In this document: in pieces, positions 8,437-19,800 of the stretch
Numbering within the stretch: the stretch's first letter is position 1
Layout of the letters: every line of letters starts with the position of its first letter
From: Planctomycetota bacterium
Lineage (GTDB): Bacteria > Planctomycetota > B15-G4
Length of the DNA: 64,000 nt
NCBI GenBank assembly: GCA_020638905.1
Contig: JACKHP010000017.1
Location: 20,347-84,346, forward strand
Reading direction: 5' to 3'
Notes under the pieces: model-generated
Seen by the model: the letters and a program-made list of their open reading frames with translations, nothing else
What the model was told of the DNA's origin: nothing
Database searches by the model: none
Position numbers and translations under genes: made by a program

Positions 8437-9687
8437 ATGTCCGCACCGATCGATCCGCTCGTGACCGGATGGCCGCGGCCCGACGCACGTCCGGTCAGGC
8501 TGCGCGTGAGCACGTCGGCCGAGTCGGGCCTGCGTCGCGGCCATCCGTGGCTGTACGCCGAGCGCATCCAGGAGCAGAGCCACGCGGGCGCGGCGGGCGA
8601 CCTCGCCGTCGTCTTCGACAGGAAGCGCGCCTTCCTCGCCGTGGGACTCTTCGACCCGCACTCGCCGATCCGCGTGCGCGTGCTGCGGGCGCGCACGCCG
8701 GGTCCGATCGACCGCGCCTTCTTCGCCGGGCGCGTGGCGGCGTCCCTCGCGCGCAGGCGTGCGCTGCTCGACGGCGACACCGACGGCTACCGCCTGATCC
8801 ACGGCGAGTCGGACGGACTTCCGGGCTTCGTCGCCGACCGCTACGCGGACACGCTCGTGGTCAAGCTCTACAGCCACGCCTGGTTGCCGCACCTCGCGAC
8901 CCTCGTCGAGGTGTTGCTCGAGCAGCAGCCGTCCGCGCGCGTCGTGCTGCGCTTCGCGCGCCTGCTCTCGGACGCGCCCGAGCTGCTGCGCGGCCTGCAC
9001 GACGGACGGACCGTGGTCGGCGAGCCCTGCGACGGCACCCTGGTCTACCGCGAGCACGGCCTGCGCTTCGAGGTCGACCCGGTCGCGGGACAGAAGACCG
9101 GCTGCTTCCTCGACCAGCGCGACAATCGCGCCCGCGTCGGCGCGCTGTCCCGCGGCAAGCGCGTGCTGAACGTGTTCGCGTACACCGGCGGCTTCTCGCT
9201 CTGCGCGGCTCGCGGCGGCGCGCGCGAGGTCTGCAGCGTCGACCTGAGCGCGCCGGCACTCGAGGCCGCGCGGCGCAACTTCGCGCTCAACGCCGACGTC
9301 CCCGGAGTGGCCGAGGCGCGTCACGAGACCCTGCAGGGCGACGCCTTCGAGCTGCTCGCCGAGCTCGCCGCGGCGGGCCGGCGCTTCGACGTCGTGGTGC
9401 TCGACCCGCCGGCCTTCGCGCGCCGGCGCGCCCAGGTCCCGCGCGCTCTCGAAGCCTACGCGCGCCTCGCGTCCCTGGGCCTCGCCCTGCTCGAACCCGG
9501 CGGGACGATCGTGCTCGCCTCGTGCTCGAGCCCCGTCACGCCCGACGACTTCCGCGACGCCGTGAGCCGCGCGGCGACGCGCGCCGGCCGTCCGCTGCGC
9601 GACGTCGAGGAGACCGGCCACGCCCTCGACCATCCGCTCGACTTCGCCGAGAGCCGCTACCTCAAGTGCCTCTTCGCCCGGGCCTGA
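8437..9687 (+). CDS. rlmI: RlmI-like 23S rRNA (cytosine-C5) methyltransferase
   Basis: A 416-residue class I SAM methyltransferase with N-terminal PUA domain (LRRGHPWLYAERI; FLAVGLFDPHSPIRVRVL) and an EEHE-like central region with the typical DGLPGFVADRYADTLVV block. The Rossmann part has motif I VLNVFAYTGGFSLCAARGGA, the acidic motif SVDLS, motif IV VVLDPPAFAR and the late motif VLASCSSPV. This set matches RlmI, which makes m5C1962 in 23S rRNA. The length agrees with the family (about 396 in E. coli). It stands alone, convergent with the RND operon, 21 bp away. Confidence 0.88.
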   Translation: MSAPIDPLVTGWPRPDARPVRLRVSTSAESGLRRGHPWLYAERIQEQSHAGAAGDLAVVFDRKRAFLAVGLFDPHSPIRVRVLRARTPGPIDRAFFAGRVAASLARRRALLDGDTDGYRLIHGESDGLPGFVADRYADTLVVKLYSHAWLPHLATLVEVLLEQQPSARVVLRFARLLSDAPELLRGLHDGRTVVGEPCDGTLVYREHGLRFEVDPVAGQKTGCFLDQRDNRARVGALSRGKRVLNVFAYTGGFSLCAARGGAREVCSVDLSAPALEAARRNFALNADVPGVAEARHETLQGDAFELLAELAAAGRRFDVVVLDPPAFARRRAQVPRALEAYARLASLGLALLEPGGTIVLASCSSPVTPDDFRDAVSRAATRAGRPLRDVEETGHALDHPLDFAESRYLKCLFARA

Positions 9688-9708
9688 GCGGCGCTCGCTC
9701 GCCCCCGC

Positions 9709-13175
<3,467 letters not shown>

Positions 13176-13179
<4 letters not shown>

Positions 13180-14462
13180 CGCGTGACGCCCGGACTCGCG
13201 TGCAGCGCGATCGGCGCGCGGTCGTACAGCCGCTCGGCGCCGGACATGACCACGCGCGTCCCGGCGGAGAGGCCGGCGAGCACCTCGACACCGAGCGGCG
13301 TCCCGTCGCGCGCGGCGAGCGGGACGCCCGAGCGCACGAGCAGCAGCCGCGCGTGCGCGCCGGACGCGGAGGACGCCGTGCCGGCGGAATCCGCGTCGTC
13401 GACGCCGAACGCGACCTCGAGCTGTCCGCGCCGGACGATCGCGTCCGCCGGGACGACGAGCGCCCGCCGCTCGCCGACGACGAGGCGCGCGCGTCCGAAC
13501 ATGCCCGGCCAGAGCCCGGCGTCGGACGGCAGCGCGATCTTGACCGTGCCCGTGCGCGTGAGCGGGTCGACCGCCGGGACGATCTCGTCGACGTGGCCCT
13601 CGAGCGTGACGCCCAGAGCGTCGATCTCGACCCGCAGCGACTCGCCGGCGCGCACCGCGCCCAGCAGGCCCTCCTCGACGAGCGCCTCGAGGCGCAGCGC
13701 GTCGGGGTCGTGCAGCTCGAGCAGCGGACGTCCCGGCGCCGCGAGGTCGCCCGGGTCGACCATGCGCGCGTGCACGAGTCCCGCGAAGGGAGCCTTGACC
13801 TGCGCGTCGGCCAGCGCGACCTCGGCGCCCACGAGCGCCTGCTGCGCCGCGTCGCGCTGCGCCCGGGCGCGCGCGCGTGTCGTGGATGCGCGGTCGCGAT
13901 CCTGCTGGGTCGCGGCCTGCTTGCCGAACAGGTTCTCGACGCGTTGCCACTCGGTCTCGGCGTCGTCGAGCGCCTCGTCCGCCGCGCGCAGCTCGGCCTC
14001 GGCGCCGCTCCTGCGCGCGGCCACGTCGCGGCTGTCGAGCACCACGAGGACGTCGCCGGCCTGGACGCGATCGCCGGGCGAGACGCGCACCTCGATCACC
14101 TCGGCGAGCATGCGCGCGGCCACCGTCGTCTGGCGCCGCGAGCGCACCGTGCCGATGCCCTCGGCCAGGACGGGCACCGTCACCTCGCGACAGGTCGCGC
14201 TCTCCACCGCGATCGGCGCCGCGGCACGCGCCGCGAGCTCGCCGCCCTCGGGCGGGCGCGTGCGCTGGCTCCACAGGAAGGCCGCCACGAGCAGCACCGC
14301 GAGGACGTACGCGAGGCGACGGTCCTTCGGGGCCTTGCGCTTCGGCGGCGCGGCCGCGGTCGCGGTCGCGCTCGCGGTCGCGGCTTCGGCTTCGGCTTCG
14401 GCTTCGGCTTCGGCTTCGGCTTCGGCTTCGGAGGATCGGTCCGCCGGTCCGGGCTTGGTCAT
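13176..14462 (-). CDS. efflux RND periplasmic adaptor (HlyD/MFP family)
   Basis: A 428-residue membrane-fusion protein. An N-terminal cytoplasmic tail contains eight Glu-Ala repeats, then comes one transmembrane helix (AYVLAVLLVAAFLW). The adaptor core follows: barrel-sandwich half-motif VIEVRVSPGDRVQAGDVLVV, a helical hairpin (about residues 150-215, rich in Ala/Arg/Glu), the second half-motif VKAPFAGLVHARMVDPGDLA, a beta-barrel (VEIDALGVTLEGHVDEI) and a membrane-proximal domain ending RVVMSGAERLYDRAP. It links the RND pump to the outer-membrane channel. Start and stop both overlap the neighbours by 4 bp, so translation of the three subunits is coupled. The Glu-Ala tail before the helix is not part of the family core. 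Confidence 0.93.
14382..14429 (-). repeat. GAAGCC hexanucleotide repeat, 8 perfect units, coding for Glu-Ala
   Basis: Read on the minus (coding) strand this is eight uninterrupted GAAGCC units, giving (Glu-Ala)8 in the cytoplasmic tail of the adaptor protein, followed by Ala-Thr-Ala-Ser sequence. It is the same unit, same reading phase and same coding-strand orientation as the arrays at 7187 and 30879. Confidence 0.95.
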
Positions 14463-15940
14463 GGGTGCTCCTCGATCGTCGTCCCGGGCTGCGCGACGTC
14501 GTCCGGCGCGTCGTCGTCCGACGCGCGTGCCTCGTCACGCGGGACGAGTTCGCCCACCGCGTGCCGCAGCGCGAGCTGCGCCAGCGCGCGGTCGTCCTGG
14601 GCGGCCACCCGGCGCGCACGCGCGTCGGCCAGGGCCTGCTCGGCATCGATCAGGCGCGTGATCGTGGCCACGCCACCTTCGTACTCGGCCTCGGTGCGCT
14701 GCATCTGCTCGTCGGCCAGGGCCACCGTCTCGCTCGCCACGTCGAGCCGCGCGGACGCCTCGAGCGCGTCGAGGCGCGCCGACTCGACGTCGTACTCGAC
14801 CTCGAGCGCGGTACGCCGCGCGTCGGCCAGCACCGCGCGCAGTCCCGCGGCCGCCTGGCTCACGCGCTTCGGCGTGCGCGCCGCCTCGGTCAGGTCGTCG
14901 ACGAGGCCGATGCCCGCCAGCCAGTGGACGGCGCCCTGCAGCAGCGCCGGATCGTCCACCGAGAGCGCGGCCGAGAGTCCGAGGTCGGGCACCCAGCCCG
15001 CGGCCGCCGCGTCGAGCCGCGCCTCGGCCGCGTCGATCGCGAGCTGCGCGCGCACGAGCTCGGGACGCGCCGCGTACGCGCGCTCGAGCAGCTCGACGAG
15101 CGTCGGTACGTCACCCGGCGCGGCGGACGCTTCGTCGTCGAACAGGAGCTCGAGCGGCTCGACGAGCGGCAGCGCGAGCAGCACGTGCATCGTCGCCATC
15201 CCGCGGCGTGCCGCGTTCTCGGCCACGATGAGCGCCTCGTGCGTCTCGGCCAGCCGCACGCGCACCGCGAGCAGCTCGGAGAGGCGCGCCGCACCCTCGT
15301 CGACGCGCGCCTGGACGAGCCGCAGCTGCGACTCGAGCGCCTCGATCGAGAGCCGCCGCGTGGCCGCCGTCTGCTGCGCCTGGTGCACGAGGAAGTACGC
15401 GCGCGCCACCTGCAAGGCGAGATCGGCGCGCACCTCGTCGGCCGTGGCGGACGCCGCACCGAGCTCGGCCTCCGACGCGCGCGCCGCCGCGCGGCGACGT
15501 CCGCCGTCGTAGAGCGTCCACCCGAACCCGAGCTGCGTCTGGACGCTGGTGATCGGCCCCGGATCGTTGAAGTCGATGCCGCCCTTGAAGCGCCCCTGGT
15601 CGAGGATGCTGCCGAACGCGCGCGACGGCTGCTCGACCCGCGACGCGCCGATCCCCAGCCGCAGCGACGGCCAGAACTGCGACTCGGCCAGGTCGACCCC
15701 CGCGCGCGCCGCCTGGACGCGCGCGTCCGCCGCCGTCACGTCGGGGTTGTTGCGCAGCGCGAGCGCCGTGGCCGCGTCGAGGTCGAGCGGTCCCGTGGGA
15801 CGGACGACGTCCGGCAGCGTGACGAGCGGCGCCGTGCAGGCCGCGAGCGCGAGGAGCAGCGCGAGCGCGACGAGGCGCGCGACGAAGAAGGACGCCTGGC
15901 CGCGACCGGCGGGGCGGGAGCCTTCGGTCGCTTGGCCCAT
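14459..15940 (-). CDS. TolC-family outer-membrane efflux factor, lipoprotein
   Basis: A 493-residue outer-membrane factor. The signal peptide ends in a lipobox (LLLALAAC), then LPDVVRPTGPLDLDAATALALRNNPD starts the first TolC repeat. The long coiled-coil helices are rich in Ala/Arg/Glu (ARVQAARAGVDLAESQFWP; LVQARVDEGAARLSELL; second repeat RPELVRAQLAIDAAEARLD). It forms the trimeric exit duct for the RND pump encoded downstream. The ATG at 15938-15940 is preferred; another in-frame ATG 22 codons upstream (16004-16006, GGGAG very close) would lengthen the N-region before the lipobox. Its stop overlaps the adaptor start (ATGA), making it the first gene of the operon. Confidence 0.92.
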   Translation of the reverse strand: MGQATEGSRPAGRGQASFFVARLVALALLLALAACTAPLVTLPDVVRPTGPLDLDAATALALRNNPDVTAADARVQAARAGVDLAESQFWPSLRLGIGASRVEQPSRAFGSILDQGRFKGGIDFNDPGPITSVQTQLGFGWTLYDGGRRRAAARASEAELGAASATADEVRADLALQVARAYFLVHQAQQTAATRRLSIEALESQLRLVQARVDEGAARLSELLAVRVRLAETHEALIVAENAARRGMATMHVLLALPLVEPLELLFDDEASAAPGDVPTLVELLERAYAARPELVRAQLAIDAAEARLDAAAAGWVPDLGLSAALSVDDPALLQGAVHWLAGIGLVDDLTEAARTPKRVSQAAAGLRAVLADARRTALEVEYDVESARLDALEASARLDVASETVALADEQMQRTEAEYEGGVATITRLIDAEQALADARARRVAAQDDRALAQLALRHAVGELVPRDEARASDDDAPDDVAQPGTTIEEHP

Positions 15941-16132
15941 GAGCGGATTCCGGGCACCACGGGATCGATCGGCCGGCATCCACCGGCTGAGCGAAGGATG
16001 GGCCATGCTCCCATAACCCCGACGGCGCGCGGAATCAGCCACCGTGCGGGGACGATCCCCACACGCTGCACCAAGCTGGGAGCCAGGAAGGCGGGAGGAG
16101 GTTCCCGGGGGGAGGACGGCGGGCCAGGGGAT

Positions 16133-16212
16133 CGGCCCGGCATCGTGTCCGTGCACGACCTGGGCGTGGACGCCGACGGTGTGCCCTGCTTCACGATGAA
16201 GCTCGTCTCGAT
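16133..16212 (+). pseudogene. relic of a Ser/Thr protein kinase N-lobe
   Basis: On the plus strand about 25 codons read GIVSVHDLGVDADGVPCFTM plus KLV. This is very close to the beta4-beta5 region of planctomycete PknB-type kinases, where HPGIVPVHDLG...G.PYFTMKLV is typical. No kinase motif (Lys of strand 3, HRD, DFG) is found on either side before neighbouring genes begin, and the flanking codons lose resemblance. It looks like the leftover of a deleted kinase gene. A chance match of this length is unlikely but not excluded. Confidence 0.6.
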
Positions 16213-16279
16213 GACCGTCCATCTCGCGCGCCACGCGGAACGCCAGCGCGACGACTCCCTGAAGCGCGGGCCGGAGAGC

Positions 16280-16305
16280 CGGGCAGGTCGTCCGAGACCT
16301 GCCCG
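16280..16305 (-). terminator. 10-bp perfect hairpin after the gene at 16320
   Basis: The arms are CGGGCAGGTC and GACCTGCCCG with a 6-nt loop, 15 bp beyond the stop of the leftward gene. There is no clear U-tract, as is common in very GC-rich genomes, so intrinsic termination is an inference. Confidence 0.6.
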
Positions 16306-16319
16306 CGCGCCCGTCGCGC

Positions 16320-17903
16320 TCAGCGGCGGCTCCTGCCGCGGCTGCTCGAGGACCTGCCGACTTCGTCCGCGCTCGGGCCGGTCGCGACGCTCTCCCAGAA
16401 CGACTCCCGCACGGGGACGATGTCGCGCTCCTTGCTCGGGTAGCGCTTGGAGCGTTCGAGGGCCGAGGCGAGCCCGGCGTCGAGGTGCGGCGCGATCGCC
16501 TTCCACATCGCCATCTGCTGCTCGAACTCGATCTCGAGGAAGGCGTTGAACAGCTCGAGGCGCGTGGCCGAGTCGTAGCGCGAACGTCCGTACAGCCAGC
16601 GCGACTGCTCGCGATGGTCGCTGAGCAGCAGCGCGTCCTGGGCACCCTGTCGCTCGAGCAGCGCGATCAGGTCGGGACGCTCGAGCTCGACGAGCAGGCT
16701 GCGCGTGTCGAGTGCGTCGAGGCGCTCGACCTCGGGCACGCCACCCAGGGCGCGCGCGAAGATCACGGGCAGCGCGTCGCTGTCGGGCATGCCGTCCGGA
16801 GGCGTCGCGACCTCGCGATCGAGCAGGGTCGTCAGGAGCGGCGCCTCCCGATCGCCTGCGCTCAACAAGAGGTGCATCAGGCAACGCGCGGCGGCGCGGT
16901 CCCGCGGCAGGAAGCTCTCGGCCTCGGCCGAGTCGACGAAGCTGAAGGGCGCCTCGGTCTTGCGGTCGACCTGCAGCGCCGACCAGTGCCTGGTCTCGCT
17001 GTCGTCGAAGCCGAGCCACGGGTCGCCGCTGTTCTTGACCGTCGTCGCGAGGTCGGCCGGCGGGCCCACCACCGGTGGCGGCGGGTTGTGTCCCTTGGGG
17101 ACGAAGCCCGACCAACCGGGGCGGAACCAACCGGGGGTCTGGCACGTCCAGCTCTCCTGACCGACCCAGGCACGCTCGTAGGCGGCGATGTCGAGCTCGT
17201 CGATCAGGCCGTTGGCGAGCCACGGCGGCACCATCCCCCAGGCGCCTCGCCGCAGGGCACGATTGGCCACGAACGCCAGGCTGTAGTAGCCGACCCCGTG
17301 CGCGAGCCAGGCCTTGCGACGCTCGGCGATGGTCGCGTGGGCGAGGTTGAAGAGCTGCACCTCCCAGGTGCGCACGACCTCGGCGCCGCGGTTCTCCGGC
17401 GTGTCGACGACGTTGGTCGGGAGCCAGCCCGAGTAGCCCAACTGCTCGCAGTGGTCGAGCAGCGAGAGCAGTTCGAGGAACCCGGGCTCGCCGTCGCCCG
17501 AGTCGGCGATGAGCAGCGGCAGTCGGGCCTGCGAGACGAGTCCCTCGCCGCCCTCGGGCCAGAGCCGCGCGACGAGTTCCGCGGCGGGCTCGAGGGTCTT
17601 CAGCACCTGATCGAGGACCTTCGTCGCGTCGCGCTCCCTGCGCAGGCCGTCGGCCGCGAGCACGTGCACGTCGAACGGGCCCACCTGTCCGCTCACGAAG
17701 AGGTCGCTGCCGAGCACGAGCTCGAAGAGTGCGCGACCCGACGCCGGAACCTGGGACGCCTCGATCCCCGGCAGGGCCTGCTCGACGAGCGCCCGGGCAC
17801 CCGGGGACATCTCCGGGGTGTCGCCGGCCGCGGAGGCGGGCGCGAGGGCCGTCACGCAGGCGAGCACCAGGAAGGTCGGCGTCAGGGATCTCACAGGCAT
17901 CAT
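16320..17903 (-). CDS. exported protein of unknown function
   Basis: 527 residues. Two adjacent ATGs at 17898-17903 follow GGAGA; the first is taken. A signal peptide (SLTPTFLVLACVTALAPASA) ends near residue 25. The mature part is mostly helical and hydrophilic with Trp-rich stretches (AWGMVPPWLANGLIDELDIA; QTPGWFRPGWSGF) and a conserved-looking YYSLAFVANRALRRG. The pattern of a body with a placement like GVGYYSLAFVANR...WLANGL is reminiscent of peptidase-like proteins that follow an active-site helix, but there is no HExxH motif, so I do not assign a function. The C-terminus is Ser/Arg-rich. It is divergent from the APC permease and has its own hairpin terminator. Confidence 0.75.
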   Translation of the reverse strand: MMPVRSLTPTFLVLACVTALAPASAAGDTPEMSPGARALVEQALPGIEASQVPASGRALFELVLGSDLFVSGQVGPFDVHVLAADGLRRERDATKVLDQVLKTLEPAAELVARLWPEGGEGLVSQARLPLLIADSGDGEPGFLELLSLLDHCEQLGYSGWLPTNVVDTPENRGAEVVRTWEVQLFNLAHATIAERRKAWLAHGVGYYSLAFVANRALRRGAWGMVPPWLANGLIDELDIAAYERAWVGQESWTCQTPGWFRPGWSGFVPKGHNPPPPVVGPPADLATTVKNSGDPWLGFDDSETRHWSALQVDRKTEAPFSFVDSAEAESFLPRDRAAARCLMHLLLSAGDREAPLLTTLLDREVATPPDGMPDSDALPVIFARALGGVPEVERLDALDTRSLLVELERPDLIALLERQGAQDALLLSDHREQSRWLYGRSRYDSATRLELFNAFLEIEFEQQMAMWKAIAPHLDAGLASALERSKRYPSKERDIVPVRESFWESVATGPSADEVGRSSSSRGRSRR

Positions 17904-18223
17904 CGGGGTCTCCGGAAGGGCCGCCGTCCCGACCCGTCCCGTCGTGCGTGATCGGTCCGTGGCAGGTGACACGAACCGCGGATCCCGCCGAAGGGAGGGC
18001 ACCGACGCCTTGCCGAAGGGCGTGCTGCGCTGCGGCCGGCACATCTCGACGTGCGTGAGGGCTCGCGCCTGTCAACCATCTCGCGACGAGATCCGCGCGG
18101 CGCCGCTCACCGGGAATCGACGCTGACCGAGCGCGCCGCGCGCAGTAACGTGTCCGCGTCCGACGGACGCCCCCGTCCGCCGGACGTCGACGCGCGCGCC
18201 CCGGGGGCGATGGAGTCCACGCC

Positions 18224-19642
18224 GTGACCCAGCCGACCCGCGGGATGTCGGTGACCACGATCGCGACGATGATCGTGGTCACCGTCTTCGGCTTCGCGAA
18301 CGTCACCGACAACCTCGCGGCCCTCGGACTGGCCGCCATCCCCTCGTGGCTCGTCGTGGGGCTGGTGTACTTCCTGCCGCTCAGCCTGATCCTGGCCGAG
18401 TTCAGCGCGGCCCTGCCCGAGCGACGCGGCGGCATCTACAGCTACATGGAGCTCGGACTCGGTCCGACGGGCGCCTTCATCGGGACGTGGGCCTACTTCG
18501 TCTCGAACCTGTTCTACCTCCAGTCGGTCTGCAGCCGCTTCGTGATCAGCGCTTCGATCGCCGTCACGGGGCGCGACGTGTTCGAGACCCGCACCTGGAT
18601 GGTCCCGTGGCTGGGCGTGCTCACGGTGGTCGGGCTCACCTGGCTCAGCAGCCGCGGCGTGCGCGTCTTCGCGCGCTTCTCGTCCGTCATGGGCCGGGCG
18701 ATCATGTTCGCGATCTTCGCGTTGATCGCCGTCGCCCTCGGCGCCGTGCTGTTCGGCGCGCTCGAGCCGGCGACGCCCTTCGAGGCCCACGCGCTCGTGC
18801 CGCACCTCGACCTCGCGTACTTCTCGACCTTCGCCTGGCTGCTCTTCGCGGTGGCCGGCGCCGAGGTCGCGGGACCGTACGTCCACGACACGAAGAACCC
18901 GCAGCGCGACTTCCCGCGCGCGGTCGTCACCGCGACCCTGCTCGTGGGCCTGCTCTACGTGCTCGGCAGCGTGGCCGTCGCCTTCCTGCTGCCGGTCGGT
19001 TCGATCAACAAGGCCACCGCGACCTACGACGTGTGGGCGGCGCTCGGCACCCTGCTCGGCCTCTCGCCCGAGCTGCTCGGACGCGCCTACATGACCCTCG
19101 GCCTGTTCGTCTCCGTGGCCGCCTACACCGTCTGGATGGAGTCGCCCATCCGTGCCATGTTCGCCGACGTGCCGAAGGGCACCTTCCCCGAGTTCCTGAC
19201 GAAGCGCGACGAGCACGGCACGCACCACCGCGCGCTCTGGACGCAGGCCGCCGTGGTGAGCCTGCTCACGCTCGTCCCGCTGCTCTCGGGTTCGGGCACC
19301 GACTCCGGCTCCGACGACTTCATCTCGCTGCTCAACGACCTGAGCTCGCTCTCGCTCGTCGTCCCGTACCTCTTCATCTCGGTGGCCTACGTGCGCGCGC
19401 GGCAGGCCGGGATGCAGTCGCCGTTCCAGCTCGCGCGCTCGACGAACGTGGCCGTGACGATCGGCGTGCTGGTGTTCGTCATCTCGGCGCTGGGCTACCT
19501 CGGCGCGGGTCTCTACGCCTTCGACGCCGAGACGATCGACTGGGCCTACGTCGCCACGGTGTACCTCGGCCCCGCGCTGCTGATCGCGTTCGGACTGCTG
19601 CTGCGCCGCGTCTCGCTCGCCCGGGCCCGCCCGGGCGCCTGA
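18224..19642 (+). CDS. APC-family amino acid permease (GadC-like)
   Basis: A 472-residue inner-membrane transporter with twelve predicted helices. Helix 1 lacks the usual glycine-rich break but has TVFGFANVTDNLAALGLAA. Other APC landmarks are FSAALPERRGGIYSYMELGLG (helix 2-3 region), FSTFAWLLFAVAGAEVAGPYV with the TM6 substrate-site break, DTKNPQRDFPRAV after it, and SPIRAMFADVPKGTFPEFL between TM8 and TM9. The layout resembles glutamate/GABA antiporters and related amino acid exchangers; the substrate is unproven. GTG at 18224 is supported by a GGAG 8 nt upstream; an ATG seven codons later is the alternative. It is divergent from the exported protein at 16320-17903. Confidence 0.87.
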   Translation: MTQPTRGMSVTTIATMIVVTVFGFANVTDNLAALGLAAIPSWLVVGLVYFLPLSLILAEFSAALPERRGGIYSYMELGLGPTGAFIGTWAYFVSNLFYLQSVCSRFVISASIAVTGRDVFETRTWMVPWLGVLTVVGLTWLSSRGVRVFARFSSVMGRAIMFAIFALIAVALGAVLFGALEPATPFEAHALVPHLDLAYFSTFAWLLFAVAGAEVAGPYVHDTKNPQRDFPRAVVTATLLVGLLYVLGSVAVAFLLPVGSINKATATYDVWAALGTLLGLSPELLGRAYMTLGLFVSVAAYTVWMESPIRAMFADVPKGTFPEFLTKRDEHGTHHRALWTQAAVVSLLTLVPLLSGSGTDSGSDDFISLLNDLSSLSLVVPYLFISVAYVRARQAGMQSPFQLARSTNVAVTIGVLVFVISALGYLGAGLYAFDAETIDWAYVATVYLGPALLIAFGLLLRRVSLARARPGA

Positions 19643-19702
19643 GGACGAGGAAGGGGCGCGGTCGACGTGCGCCTCGCACCGAGGGCTGCGCACGAGTCGC
19701 AC

Positions 19703-19731
19703 TGTCCACGTCGGGGTCGGTGACCTACACT
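19703..19731 (+). promoter_or_regulatory. weak candidate promoter of the helicase-MazG module
   Basis: TGTCCA, 17 bp, TACACT, about 70 bp upstream of the ATG at 19801. The -10 matches sigma70 consensus at four of six positions but the -35 is poor; offered as a lead only. Confidence 0.28.
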
Positions 19732-19800
19732 CCCCCTTCCACCCGATAGAGAGCCACCCCTCGAGGCGGACCGGGACGAATCGTCGGGGAGATTCCGTCC

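Larger units (their letters stand above)
15941..16319. other. 379-bp region between the efflux operon and an exported-protein gene
   Basis: Presumably holds the promoter of the leftward efflux operon near 16010-16080, although no confident -35/-10 pair was found. The middle part (about 16133-16212) reads on the plus strand as a short fragment of a Ser/Thr kinase N-lobe (listed separately as a relic), and the right part has a 10-bp hairpin that probably ends the gene at 16320. No intact gene. Confidence 0.6.
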
